Source: Verrucomicrobiota bacterium
GTDB lineage: Bacteria; Verrucomicrobiota; Verrucomicrobiia; Opitutales; Opitutaceae
Assembly: GCA_023443455.1 (NCBI GenBank)
Contig: JAEZUE010000047.1
Location: forward strand, 149,982-213,981
Direction: 5' to 3'
Length of the DNA stretch: 64,000 nt
How positions within the stretch are numbered: position 1 is the stretch's first letter; each line of letters starts with the position of its first letter. Under the pieces are notes generated by a model, which was not told the origin of the DNA, made no database searches, and saw only the letters and a program-made list of their open reading frames with translations. Positions 8,781 to 17,329 of this stretch are shown piece after piece. The translations under genes were made by a program, and so were the position numbers.

Positions 8781-9593
8781 ATGCCCACGCCATTACCATT
8801 GATCCTGCTCGCCGGCGTGCCCAGAAGCGGCACCTCGTGGCTGGGGGAAATCGTCAACAGCTCGCCGGTCGTGGCCTACCGCTTCCAGCCCCTCTTCGCC
8901 TACGCCACGACGGGCCAAGTCGACGAGAAATCCACCGCCGAGCACTACCGCATCTGGTGCGACGCGCTGCTCCGCAGCACCGACCCCTTTCTGCTCCAAA
9001 CGGAGAAGCGCCAGCACCGCGATTTTCCCACTTTCGCCAAAGCCCCGGCGGAGGTCCTCGCGCTAAAGGAAGTCCGCTACCTGTATGTTCTGCGAAGCAT
9101 GCTCGAACAGCTGCCCGAGGCCAAGCTGGTGGGCATCATCCGCCATCCCTGCGCCGTGCTCGCCTCGTGGTTCAACGCTCCGCGCGAAAGCCCGCCCGGC
9201 TCCAATCCGGTCGATGACTGGCGCCTTGCCTCCGCCAAGAACGCCGACCGACGCTCCGAATTCTACGGTTTCGCCAAATGGTGTGAAGCCGCCGCGATGT
9301 TCCTCTCCCTTGCCGAACAGCATCCAAAGCGTGTCCGAATCGTTCACTACGACCGTTTCGTCGCCGATCCAATCCCACAGGCAAAGGCTCTCTTCCACGA
9401 CCTCGGACTGGCTTGGACTGCCCAGACTCTCGATTTCGTGCGTTGCTCACGCGAGACACAGCGGGCCGACACCTATGCCGTCTTTAAATCCCAGTCAATC
9501 GGTGCGGCCTGGAGGGAGAGGGTTCCCGCTCCGATCATCGCAGAAATCGAGTGCGAGCTCCGCGGCACTCCTCTCGAACGCTTCCTGCAATGA
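8781..9593 (+). CDS. Sulfotransferase family protein
   Basis: A 270-residue PAPS-dependent sulfotransferase candidate. The 5'-phosphosulfate loop is LLAGVPRSGTSWLGE near the N terminus, and the 3'-phosphate motif LVGIIRHPCAVLASWF lies at about residues 114-130. VRIVHYDRFVADP is the usual third motif. It probably transfers sulfate to a glycan unit or carrier-bound sugar in the cytoplasm. It lies 23 bp after the aminotransferase, and its stop codon overlaps the next start (ATGA), indicating translational coupling with the WbqC-like gene. Confidence 0.82.
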   Translation: MPTPLPLILLAGVPRSGTSWLGEIVNSSPVVAYRFQPLFAYATTGQVDEKSTAEHYRIWCDALLRSTDPFLLQTEKRQHRDFPTFAKAPAEVLALKEVRYLYVLRSMLEQLPEAKLVGIIRHPCAVLASWFNAPRESPPGSNPVDDWRLASAKNADRRSEFYGFAKWCEAAAMFLSLAEQHPKRVRIVHYDRFVADPIPQAKALFHDLGLAWTAQTLDFVRCSRETQRADTYAVFKSQSIGAAWRERVPAPIIAEIECELRGTPLERFLQ

Positions 9594-10303
9594 ACCTGGG
9601 ATTCATGCAGCCCTACTTCGTACCCTATCTCGGGTACTTCGATCTCATCCAGCAGACCGACGAATGGGTGTTCTTCGACTCCGCCCAATTCATTCGCCGG
9701 GGCTGGGTCAACCGTAACCGGATTCTCAAACAAGGCGGCGGCTGGTCCTACATCACCGTTCCGGTCCAGCACGCCCCGCTGTCCACCTCTATCCGGGACA
9801 TCGCCATCGACGATGACCAGACTTGGCGCCAACGCATCCTAGCCCAGTTCGATGTCCTCCGACCCCACGCCCCCTTTTTCACGCCGGTCCGCGACCTCTT
9901 GGCCGACGCCCTGCGCGCCCCCACTCCGTCGCTGGCCGAACTCAACATCGGCCTGATCGAGCGGGTCTGCGCCTACCTCTCCATCGCCCGCCGCATGCAC
10001 CGTTTCTCCGCCCTCCCGCCGTCTGGAGTGGAAGTCGCCGCCGCCGGCGACTGGGCGCTGCACCTGTGCAGCGCGCTCGGGGCTACCGGCTACCTCAACC
10101 CCCCGGGAGGAACCGCCCTTTACGATCCGACGGTGTTCGCGGCCCACGGCATCACGCTGCGTATCCAAAATTTCGCACCGATGCCCTATCCCACGCCCGG
10201 CTTCGAGGCGGTCGAGAATCTCTCCATCCTCGATGTGCTGGCTTGGAACCCTCCCGCGGCCGTGCGGGCCCACCTCGCCGCCCAGCCGCGATACTTCTCC
10301 TGA
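9590..10303 (+). CDS. WbqC-like family protein
   Basis: A 237-residue protein of the WbqC family, found almost only in O-antigen and capsule loci. The N-terminal signature is very clear: MNLGFMQPYFVPYLGYFDLI, then DEWVFFDSAQFIRRGWVNRNRI and GWSYITVPVQ. Later conserved parts are YLNPPGGTALYD and LSILDVLAWN. The ATG overlaps the stop of the sulfotransferase. The biochemical activity of the family is poorly defined; links to amino-sugar acylation have been proposed. No membrane segment is seen. Confidence 0.85.
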   Translation: MNLGFMQPYFVPYLGYFDLIQQTDEWVFFDSAQFIRRGWVNRNRILKQGGGWSYITVPVQHAPLSTSIRDIAIDDDQTWRQRILAQFDVLRPHAPFFTPVRDLLADALRAPTPSLAELNIGLIERVCAYLSIARRMHRFSALPPSGVEVAAAGDWALHLCSALGATGYLNPPGGTALYDPTVFAAHGITLRIQNFAPMPYPTPGFEAVENLSILDVLAWNPPAAVRAHLAAQPRYFS

Positions 10304-10367
10304 TTCCGCCACCACCGCAATTTTCTCGCTTCACGACACCTGACCTTCTTCTACTCACCACGCAGCC

Positions 10368-11045
10368 ATGGCAGATGTGACGAAATCGCCCCTCGCCCCC
10401 CCACCGGCCCGGCGCCTCATCCTCCTCGGTATCGGTGTATTCGCCGAGGAGATCACCGATCTCGTCCGCGAAATCCCCGGCTGGGAGGTCGTCGGCTATG
10501 CCCTCAGCATCGGGCGCCCCGAACCGGGCACGCTGTTCAACGGCCGCCCCGTCCACTGGATCGATGAACTACCCACCCTCGCCGCCGACCACTGGGCTGT
10601 CTGCGGCATCGGCACCACGCGCCGCGCCGGCTTCGTCGCCCAGGTGGAGGCCATGGGATTCCGTTTCGCCACTCTCGTCCATCCCACCGCCCGCGTTTCA
10701 CCCTCCACGTCTCTGGGCGCAGGCACGATTGTGAGTACGGGCGCCATCATCGCCAGCCACACCACCTTGGGGCGGCACGTGATCGTCAACCGGGGGGCCC
10801 TCATCGGCCACCACACCCACATCGGCGACTGCACCACCGTCGGCCCCGGGGCAAACATCGCCGGGCTGTGCCGTATCGGCGCCGGCACCTACCTCGGCAT
10901 GGGATCCCTGGTCCTAGACCGGATGGCGGTCGGCACCGGCTCGGTCGTGGGCGCGGGCTCCGTCGTCACCCGCCCGGTGCCGGAGCATGTTCAAGTTATA
11001 GGCATGCCGGCCAAGATCGTGAAGGAAGGCGTCAACGGATACTGA
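10368..11045 (+). CDS. NeuD/PglD-type sugar O/N-acyltransferase (hexapeptide repeat)
   Basis: A 225-residue trimeric left-handed beta-helix acyltransferase. An N-terminal Rossmann-like nucleotide-sugar domain (RRLILLGIGVFAEEITDLV, about residues 15-90) is followed by hexapeptide repeats from LVHPTARVSPSTSLGAGTI to VGAGSVVTRPVPEHVQVIG. The likely catalytic His is in the IASHTTLG or IGHHTHIG segment. PglD/PerB/NeuD relatives acetylate the amino group of a dideoxy sugar or a hydroxyl of sialic acid with acetyl-CoA. With the DegT aminotransferase two genes upstream, N-acetylation of its product is the simplest reading. Confidence 0.85.
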   Translation: MADVTKSPLAPPPARRLILLGIGVFAEEITDLVREIPGWEVVGYALSIGRPEPGTLFNGRPVHWIDELPTLAADHWAVCGIGTTRRAGFVAQVEAMGFRFATLVHPTARVSPSTSLGAGTIVSTGAIIASHTTLGRHVIVNRGALIGHHTHIGDCTTVGPGANIAGLCRIGAGTYLGMGSLVLDRMAVGTGSVVGAGSVVTRPVPEHVQVIGMPAKIVKEGVNGY

Positions 11046-11055
11046 ACACCGCGCC

Positions 11056-11904
11056 ATGCCCCCGCTCCTCGTCAACGTCGCCCTCACCGGGATGGTCCCG
11101 CAGAAGACGGACAATCCCGCCGTGCCCCTCACCGCCGACGAGATTGTCGCCGACGCCCGGCGCTGCTTCGCGGCCGGGGCCACCATCATCCACGTCCATG
11201 TACGCGATGCCGCCGGACAGCCGGACTACCGACCCGAGGCCTATGCGCCGGTATTTGAGCGTATCCGTTCAGCCTGTCCCGGGGTGCTAATCTCCGGCAC
11301 CTGCTCCGGCCGCACCCACCGCGAGTTCGCCCAGCGCAGCGCAGTGCTCGACTGCCACCCCGACTTCGGCTCGCTCACCCTCGGCTCGATGAACTTCGCC
11401 ACCCAGGCCTCGGTCAACGACCCCGCCATGATCCGCGCCCTCGCCGTGGCGATGCAGCAGCGCGCCATCGTGCCTGAGTGGGAGATTTTCGATCTGGGCA
11501 TGGCCGACTACGCACACTACCTCGTCGGCAAGGGCCTGCTGTCGCGCCCCTTCTACGCCAACATTCTACTCGGTTCGCTCGGCACTCTCGCTGCCTCGGC
11601 CTTCAATCTCGCCACGGTTGTCCGCGCCCTGCCCGAGGGCACCATCTGGTCCGGCGGGGGCATCGGTCGCCACCAGTTTCCCATGAACTGCCTCGCCCTC
11701 GCGATGGGCGGGCATGTGCGCGTGGGCCTTGAGGACGGGCTCTTCTACGACACGGAGAAACAACAGCCCGCCACCAACCTAGGCTTGGTCGAGCGTGCCG
11801 TCAGCGTGGCCCGCGCCATGGGCCGCACCATTGCCACACCGGCTCAGGCTCGCGAATTGCTCGGCCTTGCGCCTCGCGCCGACGGCCCCCTCAGTGCCTG
11901 TTAG
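11056..11904 (+). CDS. BKACE-family (beta-keto acid cleavage, DUF849) protein
   Basis: A 282-residue TIM-barrel enzyme of the family that condenses or cleaves beta-keto acids with acetyl-CoA, the prototype being 3-keto-5-aminohexanoate cleavage enzyme (Kce). Visible features are the metal-binding HVHVRD (His46 and His48), SGTCSGRTHREF, ILLGSLGTLAAS, WSGGGIGRHQFPMN and GGHVRVGLEDG. These are the expected Zn and substrate residues, so the enzyme looks intact. It starts 10 bp after the NeuD-like gene and is therefore probably co-transcribed with the sugar genes. That is an unusual setting for a family known from amino-acid degradation. The real substrate is unknown. Confidence 0.83.
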   Translation: MPPLLVNVALTGMVPQKTDNPAVPLTADEIVADARRCFAAGATIIHVHVRDAAGQPDYRPEAYAPVFERIRSACPGVLISGTCSGRTHREFAQRSAVLDCHPDFGSLTLGSMNFATQASVNDPAMIRALAVAMQQRAIVPEWEIFDLGMADYAHYLVGKGLLSRPFYANILLGSLGTLAASAFNLATVVRALPEGTIWSGGGIGRHQFPMNCLALAMGGHVRVGLEDGLFYDTEKQQPATNLGLVERAVSVARAMGRTIATPAQARELLGLAPRADGPLSAC

Positions 11905-11908
11905 CCGG

Positions 11909-12526
11909 TTACTCGGATCGGTTCAGATGCGGCATCACCTGCCCGCGGTGCGCGACCCCAAGAAAACCGCAGAGCCGCGCCATCGCATCCGGATCGGCCA
12001 CATTGAGCTCCAGCAACGAATCGCGCCGGCCCCGGAAATAGCGACGGACGTCCTCGTTGTGTCGCTCATACTGCTCGGTGTAGATCACCCGGTCATACTC
12101 TTGGCCTTCACTGATGCCAAACACGTGGCGCTGAACTTCCCACAAGTGCCCAATCGCGCAGTAGCCAAAGGCTTTCAAGTCGTCCGCCGTCGGGCACCGG
12201 CCTCTACCCACAATCTGGGTATGAAACCGCACCATCGACTCGTACCACACGTCTGCAGTGTCTCGCACTGACAGTATGAAGCGCGAGCCCGGGAAGGCCT
12301 GATCCAAGGCCTGGTACGTATAGGGCAAGCTGAACGGCACATCCTGGAACGCATCGGCCGTGGCACAGAGCTCAATAATCCTGCGGAAGTCACGCCGCAC
12401 CCAATCGCCAAAGAGGCGCTCCCCCTTCGACTGGTCGCCCATCCGATACCCCAGCTGCACCAACGCCTGCTCCAGCGAGGTCGTCCCTGTTTTGTTCCTA
12501 CCAATGCAGAAAACCTTGCCGGCCAT
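11909..12526 (-). CDS. Sulfotransferase family protein
   Basis: A 205-residue protein on the opposite strand to its neighbours. The N terminus MAGKVFCIGRNKTGTTSLEQAL is the PAPS phosphosulfate loop of the sulfotransferase_4-like family. RFILSVRDTADVWYESM is the 3'-phosphate motif (Arg-x-Ser/Asp). It ends 5 bp from the BKACE gene stop (tail to tail). Its promoter must lie in the 139-bp spacer shared with the divergent glycosyltransferase at 12666. It is a second sulfation candidate for the locus, unrelated in detail to that at 8781. Confidence 0.8.
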   Translation of the reverse strand: MAGKVFCIGRNKTGTTSLEQALVQLGYRMGDQSKGERLFGDWVRRDFRRIIELCATADAFQDVPFSLPYTYQALDQAFPGSRFILSVRDTADVWYESMVRFHTQIVGRGRCPTADDLKAFGYCAIGHLWEVQRHVFGISEGQEYDRVIYTEQYERHNEDVRRYFRGRRDSLLELNVADPDAMARLCGFLGVAHRGQVMPHLNRSE

Positions 12527-12665
12527 TTCTGTCTGATTAAGGGACGCTAGGGCCTCTGCCGAGGGCGAAATCTCCGGACGTTCACCTCAAGCTTGCCTGT
12601 CTAGGCCCGGACGCTGTGATACGTCTTCCATCTAACTCCATCTCCCCGCAGCCGCCATCCCGTCC

Positions 12666-14297
12666 ATGTCCGAGCCCGAAGCCAACACCCAGCCGGTCGT
12701 CAGTGTTTGTATCCTGACCTATCAACACGTGGGTTTTATCGCTCAAGCCATCGAGGGGGCGCTGATGCAGCGCACTGAGTTCCCCGTCGAAATCCTCGTG
12801 GGCGAGGACGGCTCAACCGACGGCACGCGTGAAGTCTGTCTCGACTACGCGCAACGATTCCCCGATCGGGTCCGGGTATTCGTCCGCGACCGCAAGGATG
12901 TCGTATTCATTGATGGGCTCCCCCGCGGCGGTTTCAACTTTCGGATGACGCTCCGCGAAGCCCGCGGCGAGTTCATCGCCCTATGCGAAGGCGACGACTT
13001 TTGGACCGACCCCGACAAACTTCAACGCCAGGTCGACTACCTCCGCCATCATTCCGATTGCGTCGGCTGCTTTCACGACGCCTGCCTCGTCGACCTCGAC
13101 GGCCGCACTATCGCCGAGAGCTACTTTCAAACGCCACAGGAAAAGTTCAATCAGCGCGATGTCCTAGACTCGCTCATGAGCCGCGAGCCCACCTGCTCGC
13201 TGCTTTTCCGACGATCTGCTTATGTCGATCCGCTGCCCGATTGGTACCTGCGCCGTCCGAACGACCTAGCCCTCGACATCCTGCTCACCAACCAAGGTTC
13301 GCTGGGCTTTATCAACCACAACATGTCCGCCTATCGGATTCACTCCGGCGGCATCTGGAGCGGAACAACCGAGGCGTCGCGAATTGTAGAGCTGATCGTG
13401 CGCTATAAGCTCCTTCTCTCTGATCCTTACTTTCTGGAGCATCACCGCGAGCTGTTGCTCCGCAAGGTCGGCGAGTTTGAGTCGTCGCTGTTCACGCGTG
13501 CCGATGGGGTTAGCGAGGTCGCCCGTCTGGAGTCAGTGGTCTCTGAACAGCGCGCCGCCATAGTCGCCACCCGCGACGAATGCCAACGCCTATCCTCGTT
13601 GGTTACGCAATACTCCGGTGAAATCGCCCAGCTATCCTCCACAGCCAAGACCCAAACCGACCATATCGCCGTTCTGGAAAAGGAGCGTGACCGCCTCGCT
13701 GCCTTGGTGAAGCAATACTCCGGCGACATCGCCCACCTTTCCTCCACAGCCAAGACACAGTCCGACCACATCGCCGTCCTCGAAAAAGAGCGCGACCGCC
13801 TCGCCGCCGAGGCCACAGCCGCACGGAACGAAACCGCTCGCGCCACAGCCGCCGGCCAGCAGCACATCGATTCCCTCAAAGCTCAGCTCGACCGCACCGT
13901 CGCTGAAAACGAGAAGACCATCGCCGCTCTTCGCCCGCAACTGGCCGAGACCGTCCAGCGCTACGAGGGGTACCTCGCTCCGCTCAAGCAGCAGCTCGAC
14001 CAGCTCGCCGTCACCTCCAAACAGCAAAATCAACATATTGCCGTCCTTGAGGGGGAGCGCGACCGTCTCGCCGCCTTGGTGAAGCAATACTCCGGCGACA
14101 TCGCCCACCTTTCCTCCACGGCCAAGACACAGTCCAACCACATCGCAGTTCTGGAAAAGGAACGCGACCGCCTCGCCGCCCGCGAGACTAGCCTCACGGG
14201 TGAAACCGCTCATTACCTGAAGGTCATGGACGAACAGCTCGGCTATATCAAAATCCTCGAAGCAGCGCGGAGCCAAACTGCCTCCACCAAATCGTGA
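12666..14297 (+). CDS. GT2 glycosyltransferase with long repeated coiled-coil tail
   Basis: A 543-residue protein. Residues 1-275 form a GT-A family 2 glycosyltransferase: VVSVCILTYQHVGFIAQAIE, ILVGEDGSTDGT, and the acceptor-side CEGDDFWTDPDKLQRQVDYL. From about residue 290 to 525 the protein is coiled coil, with 35-residue units of the type ALVKQYSGDIAHLSSTAK... ending in EKERDRLAA. Similar tails occur in glycan chain-length or scaffolding proteins, where the coiled coil acts as a ruler or oligomerisation rod; that role is only inference here. The stop overlaps the next open frame. No membrane helix is visible. Confidence 0.85.
   Translation: MSEPEANTQPVVSVCILTYQHVGFIAQAIEGALMQRTEFPVEILVGEDGSTDGTREVCLDYAQRFPDRVRVFVRDRKDVVFIDGLPRGGFNFRMTLREARGEFIALCEGDDFWTDPDKLQRQVDYLRHHSDCVGCFHDACLVDLDGRTIAESYFQTPQEKFNQRDVLDSLMSREPTCSLLFRRSAYVDPLPDWYLRRPNDLALDILLTNQGSLGFINHNMSAYRIHSGGIWSGTTEASRIVELIVRYKLLLSDPYFLEHHRELLLRKVGEFESSLFTRADGVSEVARLESVVSEQRAAIVATRDECQRLSSLVTQYSGEIAQLSSTAKTQTDHIAVLEKERDRLAALVKQYSGDIAHLSSTAKTQSDHIAVLEKERDRLAAEATAARNETARATAAGQQHIDSLKAQLDRTVAENEKTIAALRPQLAETVQRYEGYLAPLKQQLDQLAVTSKQQNQHIAVLEGERDRLAALVKQYSGDIAHLSSTAKTQSNHIAVLEKERDRLAARETSLTGETAHYLKVMDEQLGYIKILEAARSQTASTKS
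13596..14178 (+). repeat. 105-bp in-frame tandem/dispersed repeat inside the GT2 gene
   Basis: Three copies of a 105-bp unit (35 codons, five heptads) begin at about 13596, 13701 and 14073. The second and third are nearly identical at base level, differing by only a few third-position or single changes over about 100 bp. The first is more diverged. A variable segment separates copies two and three. Such similarity indicates recent duplication or gene conversion and makes the tail length likely to vary between strains. Confidence 0.85.
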
Positions 14298-14305
14298 CCC
14301 GGAGT

Positions 14306-16192
14306 ATGTCGATCGAGCCGAAGCCCGTCCGCGATCTGTTGATCACGGCCATTGAAACCAACAACCACCACGGAGTCGGCATCCTCCTCCAGCGGATGTT
14401 CGGCCAAGGCGAAGAGTTTGTTTGCCTGCGCACAACCTCCCAGCACGGAGGGTCCGAACCCTTCGGCTCCGACCATCATGAGCTCTGCTCCCGTTTCCTG
14501 ACCGATGCCGAGACCGAGCATCATCTAGGAGCGATCCTCTCGCTCTACCAGATTAGGCGGATCTTGGTTGTCCCCTACTATCGTGAGGAATTCGTGCACG
14601 GCGTAATTGCCAAGCGCCTGACTGGCGCACCGCTCTGCACCTACCTGATGGATGATCAGAATATCTTCGCCCCGCTGGTCCACGATCAGCGAGTGAAGGA
14701 GCTGTTGGAAATCTCCGATCTCCGTTTAGGCATTTCACCCGAGATGTGCGCCGCGTACTCCGCCAAATTTGGCACGCCCGTGCACCTTCTGCCTCCGCTC
14801 GCGGAGCCCACCAACAACTATCTCCCCAACTATTGGCAGCCCGAACCGGACGAAACGCCCCTCTGCGCCATGCTCGGCAACGTGTGGACCGACCGCCGTT
14901 TCGCTGAATTGCGGCGACTGGTTCATGGCGCCGGCTTGCGCGTACATTGGTACGGCAATGGTCCGAAAGCAAACTGGCTCACCGGCACGGTCGAGGAATG
15001 GGAAGCCGACGGCATTGAACCGATGGGCTTCCTCCCCGAAGAGGACCTCATCACCTCGCTAGCGGCCTACCCTTTCGTCCTCGTACCATCCGGCAGCCTC
15101 GATGCGGACGACGACAACCCGGCCTTCTCACGCCTCAGCCTGCCTTCGCGCCTTGTCTTCCTTCACGCTCGCACCGACACCCCCGTCTTGCTGCTGGGTA
15201 GCCCGGAGACCGCGGCCGGCCGGTTCATCTCAACCATCGGCAGCGGACTTTGTTGCCGTCATGAATCGACCGACTTGGCCCTTTGTATTAAGGCACTAAG
15301 GGAACCGGCCACTCGCGCGCGCTTTCGCCAGAATATTCGTCAGCATGCTCCATCCATGACGATGCCCGCGGCAGGGAGTTGGATTTGGGAGTCACTCGCA
15401 AACTACGGGCCATTGCCCGCCAACTTCGACCGATCCTTTGCTGCGCCAACGTCAATCCGGCGTCCCGATCTGCCATCCTCGTCCGATGGGACAACGCACA
15501 ACATCATCGCGGGATCACTGGAAGACTTTGCCGTCTCCCGCCGTTCACATTTCACCCAAGTTCCGACCTTGGTATCAGAAGACTGCGATCACTTGGAGTT
15601 GACTACCTACGAAGGACACCTGGCAGCTTACCTTATCGGAGGAACGAGCAATACGATTCGTGATGTACTCTTCCTCGGCGACTGGATCCCAACCCCTATC
15701 GCTCAAGCCTGCACCAACCAACGCCTGTGGCGCATACGCGACCTTCCCGCTTGGCAACGCAACGGGTATTCCGGCGATCCGAGCCATCTGGAGTGCGTCA
15801 ACACCCAAGCCTCCGCGATTGCAGAGGTTCGTCGCTTCGACGCCATTCTGAGCACCGGATGGGTGGCTAGTTTACCCGACGATTTCCATGCCCAAGAAGG
15901 GCTGTCCCTATTCCTCGCCGCCTGCACTCGTCCAGGCGGCATTAACGCCCATTGGTTTTCCGCGGTGCTCCACCCCTCATTCTTCTGGGTTTGCCCCACC
16001 TACAGTTACCTCCTTCGCCGTTTTCGCACCGGCTCGAATTGGCCCGGCCTCGACGACTTCCAGCACGCCACCGATCCGTACTTCATGAGCGAGGCGGCCT
16101 ACGACCAGCATTGGCGCGCATCCACAGGCAAGGCATACAAGGAGTTTGGGCGGCCCTTTGCCTTGATGGTGGGATGGCAAGCACCTGCGTAA
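14306..16192 (+). CDS. Two-domain protein: GT4-like glycosyltransferase plus methyltransferase-like C-terminal domain
   Basis: About 628 residues. An in-frame GTG at 14294 overlapping the previous stop is the alternative start. The N-terminal 370 residues look like a GT-B glycosyltransferase: MLGNVWTDRRFAELRRLV, then GLRVHWYGNGPK, and GFLPEEDLITSLAAYPFVLVPSG. The C-terminal 230 residues resemble the class I methyltransferase at 17330, ending in a parallel signature (YFMSEAAYDQHW ... EFGRPFALMVGWQ against YYMSEAAFTSNW ... EYGRPYSMNVFWE). However, the glycine-rich SAM motif is not recognisable. The second domain may bind a glycan or be catalytically dead. Exact function unknown. Confidence 0.7.
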   Translation: MSIEPKPVRDLLITAIETNNHHGVGILLQRMFGQGEEFVCLRTTSQHGGSEPFGSDHHELCSRFLTDAETEHHLGAILSLYQIRRILVVPYYREEFVHGVIAKRLTGAPLCTYLMDDQNIFAPLVHDQRVKELLEISDLRLGISPEMCAAYSAKFGTPVHLLPPLAEPTNNYLPNYWQPEPDETPLCAMLGNVWTDRRFAELRRLVHGAGLRVHWYGNGPKANWLTGTVEEWEADGIEPMGFLPEEDLITSLAAYPFVLVPSGSLDADDDNPAFSRLSLPSRLVFLHARTDTPVLLLGSPETAAGRFISTIGSGLCCRHESTDLALCIKALREPATRARFRQNIRQHAPSMTMPAAGSWIWESLANYGPLPANFDRSFAAPTSIRRPDLPSSSDGTTHNIIAGSLEDFAVSRRSHFTQVPTLVSEDCDHLELTTYEGHLAAYLIGGTSNTIRDVLFLGDWIPTPIAQACTNQRLWRIRDLPAWQRNGYSGDPSHLECVNTQASAIAEVRRFDAILSTGWVASLPDDFHAQEGLSLFLAACTRPGGINAHWFSAVLHPSFFWVCPTYSYLLRRFRTGSNWPGLDDFQHATDPYFMSEAAYDQHWRASTGKAYKEFGRPFALMVGWQAPA

Positions 16193-16253
16193 CACAAAAC
16201 CGCTTTCCGCACTTGCCGCGCTAAGCAGAATCCTGCGACGCTTCCCTGACATC

Positions 16254-17297
16254 ATGTTGGCAGGCTACGACACTCCCATCCTTTTCTTGGTCTTCAACCG
16301 GCCAACAGTGACCGCACGTGTATTTGCCGCGATCCGCGCGGCCCGCCCAACACAGCTCTATGTCGCCGCAGATGGGCCAAGACCTGATCGCCTAGGCGAA
16401 GCCGCTTTGTGTGCCGAAACCCGCCGGATCGCGACTGCAGTCGATTGGCCGTGTAAGGTCACCACTTTCTTCCGCGATGAAAACCGGGGCTGCGGCGACG
16501 GCGTGAGCGAGGCCATCAGTTGGTTCTTCGAGCAGGTGGAAGAGGGCATCATCTTGGAGGACGACTGCCTACCCCACCCCGATTTCTTCCACTTTTGCGC
16601 CACTATGCTGGAGCGATACCGCCATGATGAGCGTGTTGCCACCGTCACCGGCGACCATTTTCTCCCCGCCACGCTCACCTTTCCGCACAGCCACTACTTC
16701 TCCAAATACGCCCAAATCTGGGGCTGGGCCACGTGGCGACGTGCATGGAAAAACTACGATCGCCATCTCAGTAGTCTCACTGCCACGGAATGGGATTCGA
16801 TTATTCGCCGCGAGTGCCCGACGATGATCGAGCGCGAATACTGGCTGGAGATCCTGCGGGCGCTGCTCGCCGGCAATATCGACACATGGGACTTCCAGCT
16901 CATTTTCAGTATGTGGAAAACCGGAGGGCTGACGGTTTCACCTCACCGTAATCTCATCTGCAACCTCGGCTACGGGCCCGACGCCACCCACACTGCCTTC
17001 GATGGCCCGCTCGCGGAACAGCCCACCGCGGCCCTTACGCTCCCGCTCAAGGACACCCCCGCCGTCGCCGCCGATCCAGCCCTCGATGAATTCACTTTCT
17101 TCATTCGTTTCCTTGAGCGCCTGACCCAGACCTGGTGGGTTGAGCAGGTGCTCTCCCCCGAGAAGAAACTTGGGGAGGTCCGCGCAGAACTCGGCCGCAA
17201 GGAACGCTATATTCGCGAACTCGAACGCGAGATTCGCGAAAAACGTCGCCAGTTGCGCCTCGCCACGACCGCACTAACGCAGATGAATCCCACGTAG
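16254..17297 (+). CDS. Glycosyltransferase (GT2-like, hemolytic-protein HlpA-type family)
   Basis: A 347-residue nucleotide-diphospho-sugar transferase fold protein. It begins TPILFLVFNRPTVTARVF and has QLYVAADGPRPDR and EGIILEDDCLPHPDFFHFC; the EDDC motif supplies the metal-binding acid residues. The segment KYAQIWGWATWRRAWKNYD is highly characteristic of this family, common in O-antigen loci. The last 50 residues form a basic-acidic coiled coil (RKERYIRELEREIREKRRQ), echoing the tail of the enzyme at 12666. The sugar and acceptor are unknown. Confidence 0.83.
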   Translation: MLAGYDTPILFLVFNRPTVTARVFAAIRAARPTQLYVAADGPRPDRLGEAALCAETRRIATAVDWPCKVTTFFRDENRGCGDGVSEAISWFFEQVEEGIILEDDCLPHPDFFHFCATMLERYRHDERVATVTGDHFLPATLTFPHSHYFSKYAQIWGWATWRRAWKNYDRHLSSLTATEWDSIIRRECPTMIEREYWLEILRALLAGNIDTWDFQLIFSMWKTGGLTVSPHRNLICNLGYGPDATHTAFDGPLAEQPTAALTLPLKDTPAVAADPALDEFTFFIRFLERLTQTWWVEQVLSPEKKLGEVRAELGRKERYIRELEREIREKRRQLRLATTALTQMNPT

Positions 17298-17329
17298 TTG
17301 CTCCATCGTACCCTCCCGCCCACCAAAAT

